42,207 nucleotides of DNA from assembly GCA_015494075.1 (NCBI GenBank), contig WGBX01000138.1:1-42207 (forward strand). The letters are read 5' to 3'. A program made the position numbers and the translations under genes. A model generated the notes under the pieces. That model made no database searches and was not told the origin of the DNA. It saw only the letters and a list, made by a program, of their open reading frames with translations. Below are positions 8,924 through 16,254 of the stretch, one piece after another (the first letter of the stretch is position 1; every line of letters begins with the position of its first letter). The stretch comes from Flavobacteriaceae bacterium (GTDB taxonomy: Bacteria > Bacteroidota > Bacteroidia > Flavobacteriales > Flavobacteriaceae).

Positions 8924-10018
8924 TTAAGTTGTCTTTTTTGGTAATCGTCTGGCGAACCCTGCTATTATTTCATAAGGAATAGTGTTTAGCTTTTGAGCTA
9001 TTTCATAAACATCCGTATTATGATCAATAACAGTTACTTCATCGCCCGGTTTACAAGGTGTGTGGCTCAAATCGACACTCATAGTATCCATACTGATATT
9101 TCCTACGACCGGAAGTTTGTATCCTCGGCATTTGACTTTAAACCCTATTTGACTTAGACGTCTGTCTATACCGTCGGCATAACCAAGCGGAATTAGTCCG
9201 ATGTAACTTGATGAGGTCGTCGTAAACTTTCTGTTATAACCGACGCTCTCACCGATTGATATTTTTTTTGCTTGCACAATTTTGCTTTTTAATTGTGCTA
9301 CGGGTAATAATTTTGTCTGACTATTTTTAATTAAATTATAACCAAATATGCCTAGTCCGGGTCTAATCATTTCGTATTGCGCTTTTTGAAATCTAAACAC
9401 ACCAGCAGTATTGAGTAAATGTCTAAAAAAATGATTTTTTATTCGTTGTTTTATTGTTTTACTTAATTGGTCAAACAAATGTATTTGTTGCTTTGTAAAA
9501 TTATCTTCCGAGGGGTCTTCGGCCGCAGCCAGGTGAGAAAACACGCTTTTTAAGTAAACTGCCTTTTGGGTTTTAAGAAGGTTAATCAGTTGTGGTATTT
9601 CGGTAGAAGTTATGCCTGCACGGTGCATTCCGGTATCTAACTTTAAATGAATGGGAAAATTCTCAATATGCTGTTGTTGAAGATAATTTATAAGTTTTTT
9701 TAAATAATAAATTGAACTGACTTCAGGCTCTAAGCGGTAAGTGATTAAAGGTTTAAATTCTTCAATAGACGGATTAAAAACCAATAAATTAGTTTGTATT
9801 CCGGCTTTTCTCAGTCTGATGCCTTCGTTAATGTAGGCAACTGAGAAGTAAGCAGCGCCTTTTGATTCTAAAAAACGACCGATTTCTATAGCTCCCAATC
9901 CGTAAGCATTAGCTTTTAAGTTGGCTAATATTTGTCCTTGTGCTTGAATTGAGTTTTTAAAAACTTGCCAATTATGATTTAAACGTGTTAGGTCTATTTC
10001 TATAAAGCTTTCTCGCAT
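8924..10018 (-). CDS. alr: Alanine racemase
   Basis: PLP-dependent alanine racemase making D-alanine for peptidoglycan. The 364-residue product has the PLP lysine K35 in ANLKANAYG and the second catalytic base Y261 in SVGYNRKF. The conserved segments LKLDTGMHRAG, RPGLGIFGY, LIPLGYADG and VGNISMDTMSVDLS are all present. Length and fold are normal. It begins three bases after tdk ends on the same strand, so the two are co-transcribed. The tdk-alr pair is a familiar Flavobacteriia arrangement. Confidence 0.96.
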   Translation of the reverse strand: MRESFIEIDLTRLNHNWQVFKNSIQAQGQILANLKANAYGLGAIEIGRFLESKGAAYFSVAYINEGIRLRKAGIQTNLLVFNPSIEEFKPLITYRLEPEVSSIYYLKKLINYLQQQHIENFPIHLKLDTGMHRAGITSTEIPQLINLLKTQKAVYLKSVFSHLAAAEDPSEDNFTKQQIHLFDQLSKTIKQRIKNHFFRHLLNTAGVFRFQKAQYEMIRPGLGIFGYNLIKNSQTKLLPVAQLKSKIVQAKKISIGESVGYNRKFTTTSSSYIGLIPLGYADGIDRRLSQIGFKVKCRGYKLPVVGNISMDTMSVDLSHTPCKPGDEVTVIDHNTDVYEIAQKLNTIPYEIIAGFARRLPKKTT

Positions 10019-10020
10019 TT

Positions 10021-10620
10021 TCAGCTTTTTTTATGCTTTTGGCGTTCTTTCATAGCTGTTACAAAAGCAGTTCGGCTTAGAGGTTCATATTCTTGAGTTT
10101 CTCCTAGTAATACCAATTTGTCATTATCTGTAAGACGGTAACTATAGTGCGCTAAATTTCCGGTACGTGTACATATGGCATGAACCTTGGTAACATATTC
10201 GGCAATAGCCATTAAGTAGGGCATAGGCCCGAAAGGTTTGCCCATAAAATCCATGTCAAGACCGGCAACCACTACACGAACACCATTATTGGCTAAAGTA
10301 TTACAGACTTCAATAATTTCATCAGAAAAAAATTGCGCTTCATCAATTCCGACAACATCAACATTTTGTGCAAGTAATAAAATTTCCTGTGGTGATGAAA
10401 CAGCTGTTGAAGGAATCGCATTTTTATCATGAGATACAATATTTGTGTCATGATAACGTGTGTCAATTTTGGGTTTAAAAATTTCGACCTTTTGTTTAGC
10501 AAACTGGGCTCTTTTAAGCCGACGGATTAATTCTTCAGTTTTGCCCGAAAACATACTGCCGGTTATGACTTCTATCCAACCTAAATTTTCTTTATGATTT
10601 ACCGGTATTTCTAAAAACAT
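10021..10620 (-). CDS. tdk: Thymidine kinase, zinc-site cysteines missing
   Basis: Type II thymidine kinase, phosphorylating thymidine in the salvage pathway. The 199-residue product has the P-loop GSMFSGKT at residues 21-28, the catalytic glutamate E94 in GIDEAQFF and the lasso region near LGETQEYEPLSRTAF. In most TK1-type enzymes this C-terminal region carries four zinc-binding cysteines. Here only the first remains, in HAICTRTGNLAHYSYRL. I recall the same loss in other Flavobacteriia, so the enzyme is probably active. It starts at an ATG facing a 160-base divergent gap, upstream of alr. Confidence 0.95.
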   Translation of the reverse strand: MFLEIPVNHKENLGWIEVITGSMFSGKTEELIRRLKRAQFAKQKVEIFKPKIDTRYHDTNIVSHDKNAIPSTAVSSPQEILLLAQNVDVVGIDEAQFFSDEIIEVCNTLANNGVRVVVAGLDMDFMGKPFGPMPYLMAIAEYVTKVHAICTRTGNLAHYSYRLTDNDKLVLLGETQEYEPLSRTAFVTAMKERQKHKKS

Positions 10621-10781
10621 AGTTGTATTGTTTTTCGTTGCAATAAAATACTTAATTTTGTAAATACGAAATTAATTTATTTTTTGTCTATAAATGGATG
10701 ACTATCTAAAATTTTATTAACAATTTTAATTTTAAATAATTAAAGATAGATATATTTTAATTTAGACGAAAGTTATAACTT

Positions 10782-11381
10782 ATGGAGCATAATAAAGAAT
10801 TAATCAACATTTTAAAGGCAGAATTAACTTTGCTAAGTAAAGAGATACTTCAAAATATTCAGCAATCTGATATTAACAAGTTGTATGAAATTTCACGAGA
10901 TTTATTTGAAAAAATGGCTGCGATTAAGGTGTTGCAAGATCAATTGACTTGGACTGAGATTTCAGAAGCCTTAGGCATTGAAGATAAAGAAGATTCTGTA
11001 CTCGAGTCACATGAAACAAAGCCAAAAGAGAAGAATGTACTGACAGATGAAAACCCTTATAAATCGGTTAATAAAATGACTTTTGTTCCGAAAAACAAGT
11101 TAGAACTCAATGGGCATAATAAAAATGTTTTAGGTGCAAATCAAAAATCAGCCAAAACTATTAATATTGGTTTAAACGATCGGATTGCTTTTATAAAACA
11201 TTTGTTTAAAGGAGATGTGTCAGCTTATCAAAAGTTTATAGATCAGTTAAATTCTTTTAAATCTTATGAGTCAGCATTAGCTTTTATCAACCAACAAATT
11301 AAACCTCAATATGATCATTGGGAAGGCTTGGATGAATATGAATTTAGACTATTGCAGTTATTGGAATTAAAATTTGCCTAA
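10782..11381 (+). CDS. Conserved Bacteroidota protein of unknown function
   Basis: I do not recognise a named function. The 199-residue product has a helical N-terminal part (residues 1-65), a variable charged linker (about 66-125) and a compact conserved-looking C-terminus (about 128-198). That C-terminus contains NIGLNDRIAFIKHLFKGD, the stretch ISxxYEKFxxQLN-like YQKFIDQLNSFKSYESAL and the ending WEGLDEYEFRLLQLLELKF. I recall similar proteins between tdk/alr and rsmI in other Flavobacteriia. There is no signal peptide, membrane helix or cysteine, so it is probably cytosolic. Its stop codon overlaps the rsmI start (TAATG), suggesting translational coupling and perhaps a link to ribosome-associated function. 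Confidence 0.8.
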   Translation: MEHNKELINILKAELTLLSKEILQNIQQSDINKLYEISRDLFEKMAAIKVLQDQLTWTEISEALGIEDKEDSVLESHETKPKEKNVLTDENPYKSVNKMTFVPKNKLELNGHNKNVLGANQKSAKTINIGLNDRIAFIKHLFKGDVSAYQKFIDQLNSFKSYESALAFINQQIKPQYDHWEGLDEYEFRLLQLLELKFA

Positions 11382-12067
11382 TGAACGGAAAATTATTTAT
11401 TGTGCCGACACCAATTGGAAACTTACAAGATATGACTTTCCGAGCGATTGAGGTTTTAAAAAATGTTGATTTGATTTTAGCAGAAGATACACGAACTTCG
11501 GGAAAATTATTAAAATATTTTGATATAGAAACATCGCAGCGTTCATATCATAAATTTAATGAACATAAAATTGTAGACCAACTTGTAAAACAGTTACAAA
11601 ATGGGAGTCATTTTGCTTTAATTTCTGATGCGGGCACGCCGGCGATTTCCGATCCCGGATATCTATTGGTTCATAAAGCTATTGAAAAAGATATTCCGGT
11701 AGAAACTTTGCCTGGTTCTACTGCCTTTGTGCCGGCATTAGTCAATTCGGGATTACCGGCAGAACGGTTTGTGTTTGAGGGATTTTTGCCTGTAAAAAAA
11801 GGCCGTCAAACCCGCTTGAAAGATTTGCAGGCCGAAACACGCACCATGATTTTTTATGAATCACCACATAAATTACTCAAAACGCTGAAAGATTTTGAAA
11901 AATATTTTGGTACGGACAGGCAAATTTCAATTTCGCGTGAAATCAGTAAAATATATGAAGAAACTGTTCGTGGCAGTATAGTAGAAGTGATAAAAATATT
12001 TGAAGAAAAACCAACTATAAAAGGCGAATTTGTATTAGTATTACAAGGTTTAAAAAATAAAAAATAA
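11381..12067 (+). CDS. rsmI: 16S rRNA (cytidine1402-2'-O)-methyltransferase
   Basis: RsmI methylates the 2'-O of C1402 in the 16S rRNA decoding centre using S-adenosylmethionine. The 228-residue product has the family start LFIVPTPIGNLQDMTFRAIE, the AEDTRTSGKLL motif (about 35-45), SDAGTPAISDPGY (about 82-94) and PGSTAFVPAL. It lacks the extra C-terminal region of E. coli RsmI (286 residues); the shorter form appears usual for this group. It overlaps the upstream gene and the downstream flavoprotein gene by single-base TAATG junctions, so the three form a tight operon. Confidence 0.95.
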   Translation: MNGKLFIVPTPIGNLQDMTFRAIEVLKNVDLILAEDTRTSGKLLKYFDIETSQRSYHKFNEHKIVDQLVKQLQNGSHFALISDAGTPAISDPGYLLVHKAIEKDIPVETLPGSTAFVPALVNSGLPAERFVFEGFLPVKKGRQTRLKDLQAETRTMIFYESPHKLLKTLKDFEKYFGTDRQISISREISKIYEETVRGSIVEVIKIFEEKPTIKGEFVLVLQGLKNKK

Positions 12068-12792
12068 TGACCAGATTTTATCCATTAAAAGTTATAGAAA
12101 AAAGACAGTTAACTCCCGAAAGCATTTCTATAGGTCTAAAAATTCCGGACAATTTGAAAGATATCTTTCAATTTAAACCCGGACAATTTGTAATGATTGA
12201 AAAAGAAATTGATGGTCATAATTTAAGACGTTACTATTCTATCTATAATACACCGGATGAACCTATCATTCGGTTAGGAATTAAACTTAAGGGAGCAGAT
12301 GGTTTTGCTGATTATGTAATGCAGCATTTAAAACCCGGGCAAACTTTAAATGTGTCTATACCAATGAATGACGTACCTTTTCAATTTGATAATAAAAATC
12401 CTCAAAAACTGTTGGCGATTACAATTGGAAGTGGGATTACGCCCTTTTATAGTTTTATTCAATATATACTTAAACATCAGCCTGAAACAAAATTGGTTTT
12501 GGTTTATGGCAATGAAAGTCCTGAAAAAACCATGTTTTATCAAGAATTACACCATTTGTCACAAAAATATCCGGAGCAATTAAAAATTTATGAGGCTTTT
12601 AGTCAATCTGATCAGGGTGATTTTAACCGTCGAATCAGTCCTGAAGTATTGAATGAAGTTTTACAAAAAGAAGATGCTGATTTTGATGCGACATATATAA
12701 TAGGTCCAGATGATTTAAAAAAAATGGCCGCGAAAGTTTTGGAAATTTCAGGTATTTCCAAAGACAAATTACACTATCGCGTATATTCTTGA
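12067..12792 (+). CDS. Ferredoxin-NADP reductase family flavoprotein
   Basis: A FAD- and NAD(P)H-binding oxidoreductase of the ferredoxin reductase fold. The 241-residue product has an FAD-binding barrel with the RxYS motif (R55, Y57, S58 in RRYYSIYN) and a pyridine-nucleotide domain with GSGITPF at residues 121-127 and YGNESPEKTMF. It is closest in layout to the reductase half of PaaE/flavohemoglobin-type proteins but stops before any 2Fe-2S ferredoxin domain. Its electron acceptor must therefore be a separate protein or a small molecule. It follows rsmI with a TAATG overlap. The natural partner is unknown. Confidence 0.85.
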   Translation: MTRFYPLKVIEKRQLTPESISIGLKIPDNLKDIFQFKPGQFVMIEKEIDGHNLRRYYSIYNTPDEPIIRLGIKLKGADGFADYVMQHLKPGQTLNVSIPMNDVPFQFDNKNPQKLLAITIGSGITPFYSFIQYILKHQPETKLVLVYGNESPEKTMFYQELHHLSQKYPEQLKIYEAFSQSDQGDFNRRISPEVLNEVLQKEDADFDATYIIGPDDLKKMAAKVLEISGISKDKLHYRVYS

Positions 12793-12935
12793 TATAATAA
12801 TAGATAACTAAGATATTGAAACGTTTTAAATATAAATTATTGATAATAATATTTATTTTATAAGCCTACATCTCTGGTTTGTTTGTTAGTATTGCAGTTT
12901 TTATTTTCAAAAGTATTTATCATATAAAAAATATT

Positions 12936-13874
12936 ATGCTTGTTAAACATCTTATATTGTTAATATTTTTGATATGTTCTGCAAATATATATGGACAAAA
13001 TGAAGAATTGTGGCAAATAAATTTACAGCATGGAAAATTGAAAGGAAGTTTGATTTGTGCAGACACCATAAACCAAACACCGGTAATTTTACTTATCCCG
13101 GGTTCTGGGCCAACCGATAGAAATGGTAACAATGCGACAATGACAAACAATGCCATAAAATTGCTGGCAGATAGTTTAATGCACTATAAAATAAGTAGTT
13201 TACGTATTGACAAACGCTTAGTTGGACAAAGTCAATTTAATAATTTGTCTGAAAAAGATTTAATTATTGAGCGTTATGTTCAAGATTTGATTTTATGGAT
13301 AAAAAAATTGAAAAATGACCCCCGTTTTTCAAAAATAATTGTGGCCGGACATAGTCAAGGTGCTTTAACAGGTATGCTTGCTGTTCAAAAAATTCCGGTT
13401 GATGCTTATATCTCTATTTCGGGAGCAGGTCGTCCTATTGGCGAAATTTTGAGAAGCCAACTTAAAGAACTTGTTCCTACGGTTAAACAAAAAGCCTATA
13501 GTATTATTGATAGTCTTGAAAATGGGCAGCAAGTTTTAGGAATTAGTGGTCCTTTGTATATGATATTCAGGCCATCTGTTCAAAAATTTTTAATATCTTG
13601 GATGAAATATGATCCGGGCAAAGAGTTGGCAAAGCTTTCTGTTCCGGTTCTGATTGTTCAAGGTACAACAGATTTACAAATAACAGTAAATGATGCTAAA
13701 CGTTTAAAAAAATATAAGCCGGAATCTAAACTGGTTATTATTGAGAAGATGAATCATGTGTTGAAAGAAGTGGAATCTGATAGACAAGAAAATTTACAAA
13801 CATATCATCAACCGTATAGGGCTTTACATCCTAAATTGGTAGGCGCATTAGTTGATTTTATAAAAGGTCTTTAG
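12936..13874 (+). CDS. Secreted alpha/beta hydrolase
   Basis: A probable periplasmic serine esterase or acyl hydrolase. From the ATG at 12936 the product has 312 residues with a clean signal peptide (1-20, ending NIYG). An upstream in-frame TTG at 12879 would place extra residues before the signal sequence. The oxyanion region is LIPGSGPTDRNGN (about 53-65). The nucleophile is S140 in GHSQG, with likely acid D246 (VQGTTDLQ) and base H274 (KMNHVLKE), so the catalytic triad is intact. The substrate cannot be told from sequence. It converges on lipB with only 20 bases between and no clear terminator. Confidence 0.85.
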   Translation: MLVKHLILLIFLICSANIYGQNEELWQINLQHGKLKGSLICADTINQTPVILLIPGSGPTDRNGNNATMTNNAIKLLADSLMHYKISSLRIDKRLVGQSQFNNLSEKDLIIERYVQDLILWIKKLKNDPRFSKIIVAGHSQGALTGMLAVQKIPVDAYISISGAGRPIGEILRSQLKELVPTVKQKAYSIIDSLENGQQVLGISGPLYMIFRPSVQKFLISWMKYDPGKELAKLSVPVLIVQGTTDLQITVNDAKRLKKYKPESKLVIIEKMNHVLKEVESDRQENLQTYHQPYRALHPKLVGALVDFIKGL

Positions 13875-13893
13875 CAAAAAACATTTCTTGTTT

Positions 13894-14595
13894 TCAGCTT
13901 ATAATGCTTGCTTTAAAATAGCGACCAAATTGAATTAAGATGTCTTCTTTTAATTGGTTTTTATCCGGAATATAACCGAGTTCTTTTTGCATTGAGGTAA
14001 CTCCTTTCTGTCTGATACCACAAGGAATTATATGTTCAAAATAAGATAAATCAACATCAACATTTAAGGCAAAACCATGCATTGTAACCCAACGGCTGGT
14101 TTTAACACCCATAGCACAAATTTTTCGAGTATTTGATTTTCCAACATCTAACCATACACCTGTTTCGCCTTCACTACGTTCGCCTTTGAGGCCATATTGG
14201 CCCAATACTTCAATAATTACTTTTTCGAGCATACGCATATAACCTAAAATATCTAAATCAAAGTTGTCTAAATCTATAATCGGATAACCAACTATTTGTC
14301 CCGGTCCGTGATAGGTAATATCACCGCCACGATTGGTTTTAATAAAATCCACTTGGCGTAATTGTCGTTCTTTCTCTCCTATTAGCAAATGACTTTCTTT
14401 GCCGCTTTTACCCAAAGTATAAACATGAGGATGTTCGGTAAATAGTATATAATTTGTAGTTTTTTGAGGTTTCTCAAGATGTTTATTATTAATTTTGATT
14501 TGTTTGAGCTTTTCAAATAAATCTGTTTGTATAGCAAATGCTTCAGAGTAAGGCATTAATCCTAAATCTTGTACCACTACTTCTTTATTTTTCAT
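13894..14595 (-). CDS. lipB: Lipoyl(octanoyl) transferase
   Basis: LipB moves the octanoyl group from octanoyl-ACP to lipoyl domains of 2-oxoacid dehydrogenases and the glycine cleavage system. The 233-residue product has the conserved EHPHVYTLGKSG, RGGDITYHGPGQIVGYPI and the catalytic lysine K158 (RKICAMGVK). The thioester-forming cysteine is C192 (IIPCGI). It overlaps the end of ldcA by 11 bases and is co-transcribed with it. All key residues are present and the length is normal. Confidence 0.96.
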   Translation of the reverse strand: MKNKEVVVQDLGLMPYSEAFAIQTDLFEKLKQIKINNKHLEKPQKTTNYILFTEHPHVYTLGKSGKESHLLIGEKERQLRQVDFIKTNRGGDITYHGPGQIVGYPIIDLDNFDLDILGYMRMLEKVIIEVLGQYGLKGERSEGETGVWLDVGKSNTRKICAMGVKTSRWVTMHGFALNVDVDLSYFEHIIPCGIRQKGVTSMQKELGYIPDKNQLKEDILIQFGRYFKASIIS

Positions 14596-15490
14596 AAGTT
14601 GCAGGTTGTTCTAAAATTACGTGCGTGTTGTTTTGGTGTATAGTTAATTCACGACCTAACATCAATGGAAAATTTTTTGTTACATGACCTATTGGTGCAT
14701 CAAATACAATTGGATAATTACCATTGCTATGTTCAATAATTATATCATAAAGAGTTTTTCCAAATTTGGGTTTATTTTCATTTATTTCTGTAAACTGGCC
14801 TATCAATAAAGCTTTTAATTTTTTAAGTTTTCCAGCTTTTTTTAAAGCTATCATCATACGATCAATAGCATACAATGGTTCGCCTACATCTTCAATAAAT
14901 AAAATTTTGTGATCAGTATCAGGTGATAAATCAGTTCCAAGCAAACTATATAATATTGATAAATTTCCTCCGGTTACAATGCCATTGACTTTTTTAAATG
15001 AGCTGTTTTGTTCTTGTTTTTCAAATTTGTATCGGATAGAACGGCCGAAAAAGGCATTTTTTGTTTGTTGAATTACGTCTTTAGGAATTTTATTTTTTAA
15101 TTGAACCGGCATAATTGCATGTAAGCTTTCATAGTTTAACTGTTGTATTTTTTGATGTATAACTGTAATGTCAGAAAACCCCACAATTAATTTAGGGTGT
15201 TTTTTAAAGGCTGTAAAGTCAAGTTTATCAATAATTCTAATACTGCCATAGCCGCCGCGCAAAGCCCAAATTAATTTAACCTTAGGATGGTCCAAAGCTT
15301 CTTGAAAATCGGCCAATCGTTCTTCATCGGTTCCTGCAAAGTGTCCATTTTTGTTTAAAGCATTTGCTCCAATATAAGATTTGACCTTCCATTTTGTTAA
15401 CAATTTTTGAGCTTCTTTAACAATAATAGAATCAGGTAATTGTCCCGCCGGACTTACCAAGGCTACCAAATCGTCAGGTTTTAAATACAT
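14585..15490 (-). CDS. ldcA: LD-carboxypeptidase, peptidase family S66
   Basis: A family S66 serine peptidase; the cytosolic type trims the terminal D-Ala from recycled muropeptide tetrapeptides. The 301-residue product starts with LVALVSPAGQLPDS, has the nucleophile S83 in WALRGGYGSIRIID, then LIVGFSDITVIHQ. The C-terminal part has GGNLSILYSLLGT, the glutamate region FIEDVGEPLYAIDRMM and the histidine in PIGHVTKNFPLMLG. The triad therefore looks complete. There is no signal peptide, which fits peptidoglycan recycling rather than periplasmic action. MccF-type immunity proteins share the fold, so substrate is inferred from context. Confidence 0.88.
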   Translation of the reverse strand: MYLKPDDLVALVSPAGQLPDSIIVKEAQKLLTKWKVKSYIGANALNKNGHFAGTDEERLADFQEALDHPKVKLIWALRGGYGSIRIIDKLDFTAFKKHPKLIVGFSDITVIHQKIQQLNYESLHAIMPVQLKNKIPKDVIQQTKNAFFGRSIRYKFEKQEQNSSFKKVNGIVTGGNLSILYSLLGTDLSPDTDHKILFIEDVGEPLYAIDRMMIALKKAGKLKKLKALLIGQFTEINENKPKFGKTLYDIIIEHSNGNYPIVFDAPIGHVTKNFPLMLGRELTIHQNNTHVILEQPATYEK

Positions 15491-15575
15491 GCTTTATTTT
15501 TAGGTAAAAATAAACAAAATTCTTAAAGCTATTTGAAGCAAAAACAAATAAGTATCTTCACAAAAGATATTTTTG

Positions 15576-15583
15576 TAATTTTG
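15576..15583 (+). promoter_or_regulatory. Probable -7 element of the gldD operon
   Basis: TAATTTTG at 15576-15583 matches TAnnTTTG 17 bases before the gldD ATG. Upstream a TTC at 15557-15559 (16-base spacing) is the best -33 candidate, so the match is partial. Confidence 0.5.
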
Positions 15584-15600
15584 TTTCGCAAATTATATTT

Positions 15601-16149
15601 ATGAAATCGTTACTTATAGTATTTATTTCCTTTTTTTTATTCGCTTGTAATGAGAATGAGGTCATTCCAAAACCTAAAGCTGAGTTGAGCTTAGAATATC
15701 CTCAGCCGCATTATGCACCGGATACACTTCAATATTTTATATTTGAAAAATCCGATCAAGCTATTACCGAAGTATTGTCTGCTGATAAAGTCAATTTGAA
15801 TTATCCGCATCTCAAAGCAAAAATTTATATGACATATAATCCTATAAAGGATAATCTGGATATTTTATTGCGTGATGCTGAAAAATTTACCTACGAACAT
15901 ACCGTTAAAGCCGATGAGATTATTACGCGAGACTTCGTTAACCCACAAAAACAGGTCTTTGCCACGCTTAATTATGTAACAGGTAATGCTGCTTCACAAA
16001 TACAATTTCACATAACAGACAGTTTGCATCATTTTTTAGATGGCTCTCTATATTTTTATGCACAACCCAACTACGACTCTATTATGCCTGCCGTTAAATA
16101 CCTTGAAAAAGATATAAACCATCTTTTAGAAACTTTTAAGTGGCGTTGA
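15601..16149 (+). CDS. gldD: Gliding motility lipoprotein GldD
   Basis: GldD is one of the lipoproteins essential for gliding in Flavobacterium; its exact place in the gliding/type IX secretion apparatus is unsettled. The 182-residue product has a lipoprotein signal with lipobox Cys C16 (FFLFAC). The conserved body includes YPQPHYAPD, MTYNPIKDNLDILLRDAEKF, FVNPQKQVFATL, GNAASQIQFHITDS and the ending SLYFYAQPNYDSIMPAVKYL. In Flavobacterium it follows gldE; here the upstream gene is ldcA on the other strand and no gldE is seen. It is followed after 105 bases by the glycosyltransferase module. Confidence 0.9.
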   Translation: MKSLLIVFISFFLFACNENEVIPKPKAELSLEYPQPHYAPDTLQYFIFEKSDQAITEVLSADKVNLNYPHLKAKIYMTYNPIKDNLDILLRDAEKFTYEHTVKADEIITRDFVNPQKQVFATLNYVTGNAASQIQFHITDSLHHFLDGSLYFYAQPNYDSIMPAVKYLEKDINHLLETFKWR

Positions 16150-16254
16150 AATAAATTTATTTTTTTTCTTTAATTTTTGCCAAATGGTAACATTTATAAC
16201 GGTATAATTAAATATCTTGTTGTAATATTGCAAGCTTGTTTAATAATGTTTATA

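Noticed and set aside
16177-16254. TTG-initiated 26-residue extension of the glycosyltransferase
   Set aside because: It lies in a T-rich, promoter-like stretch; the ATG at 16255 (or 16246) gives a normal cytoplasmic N-terminus before the first membrane helix.
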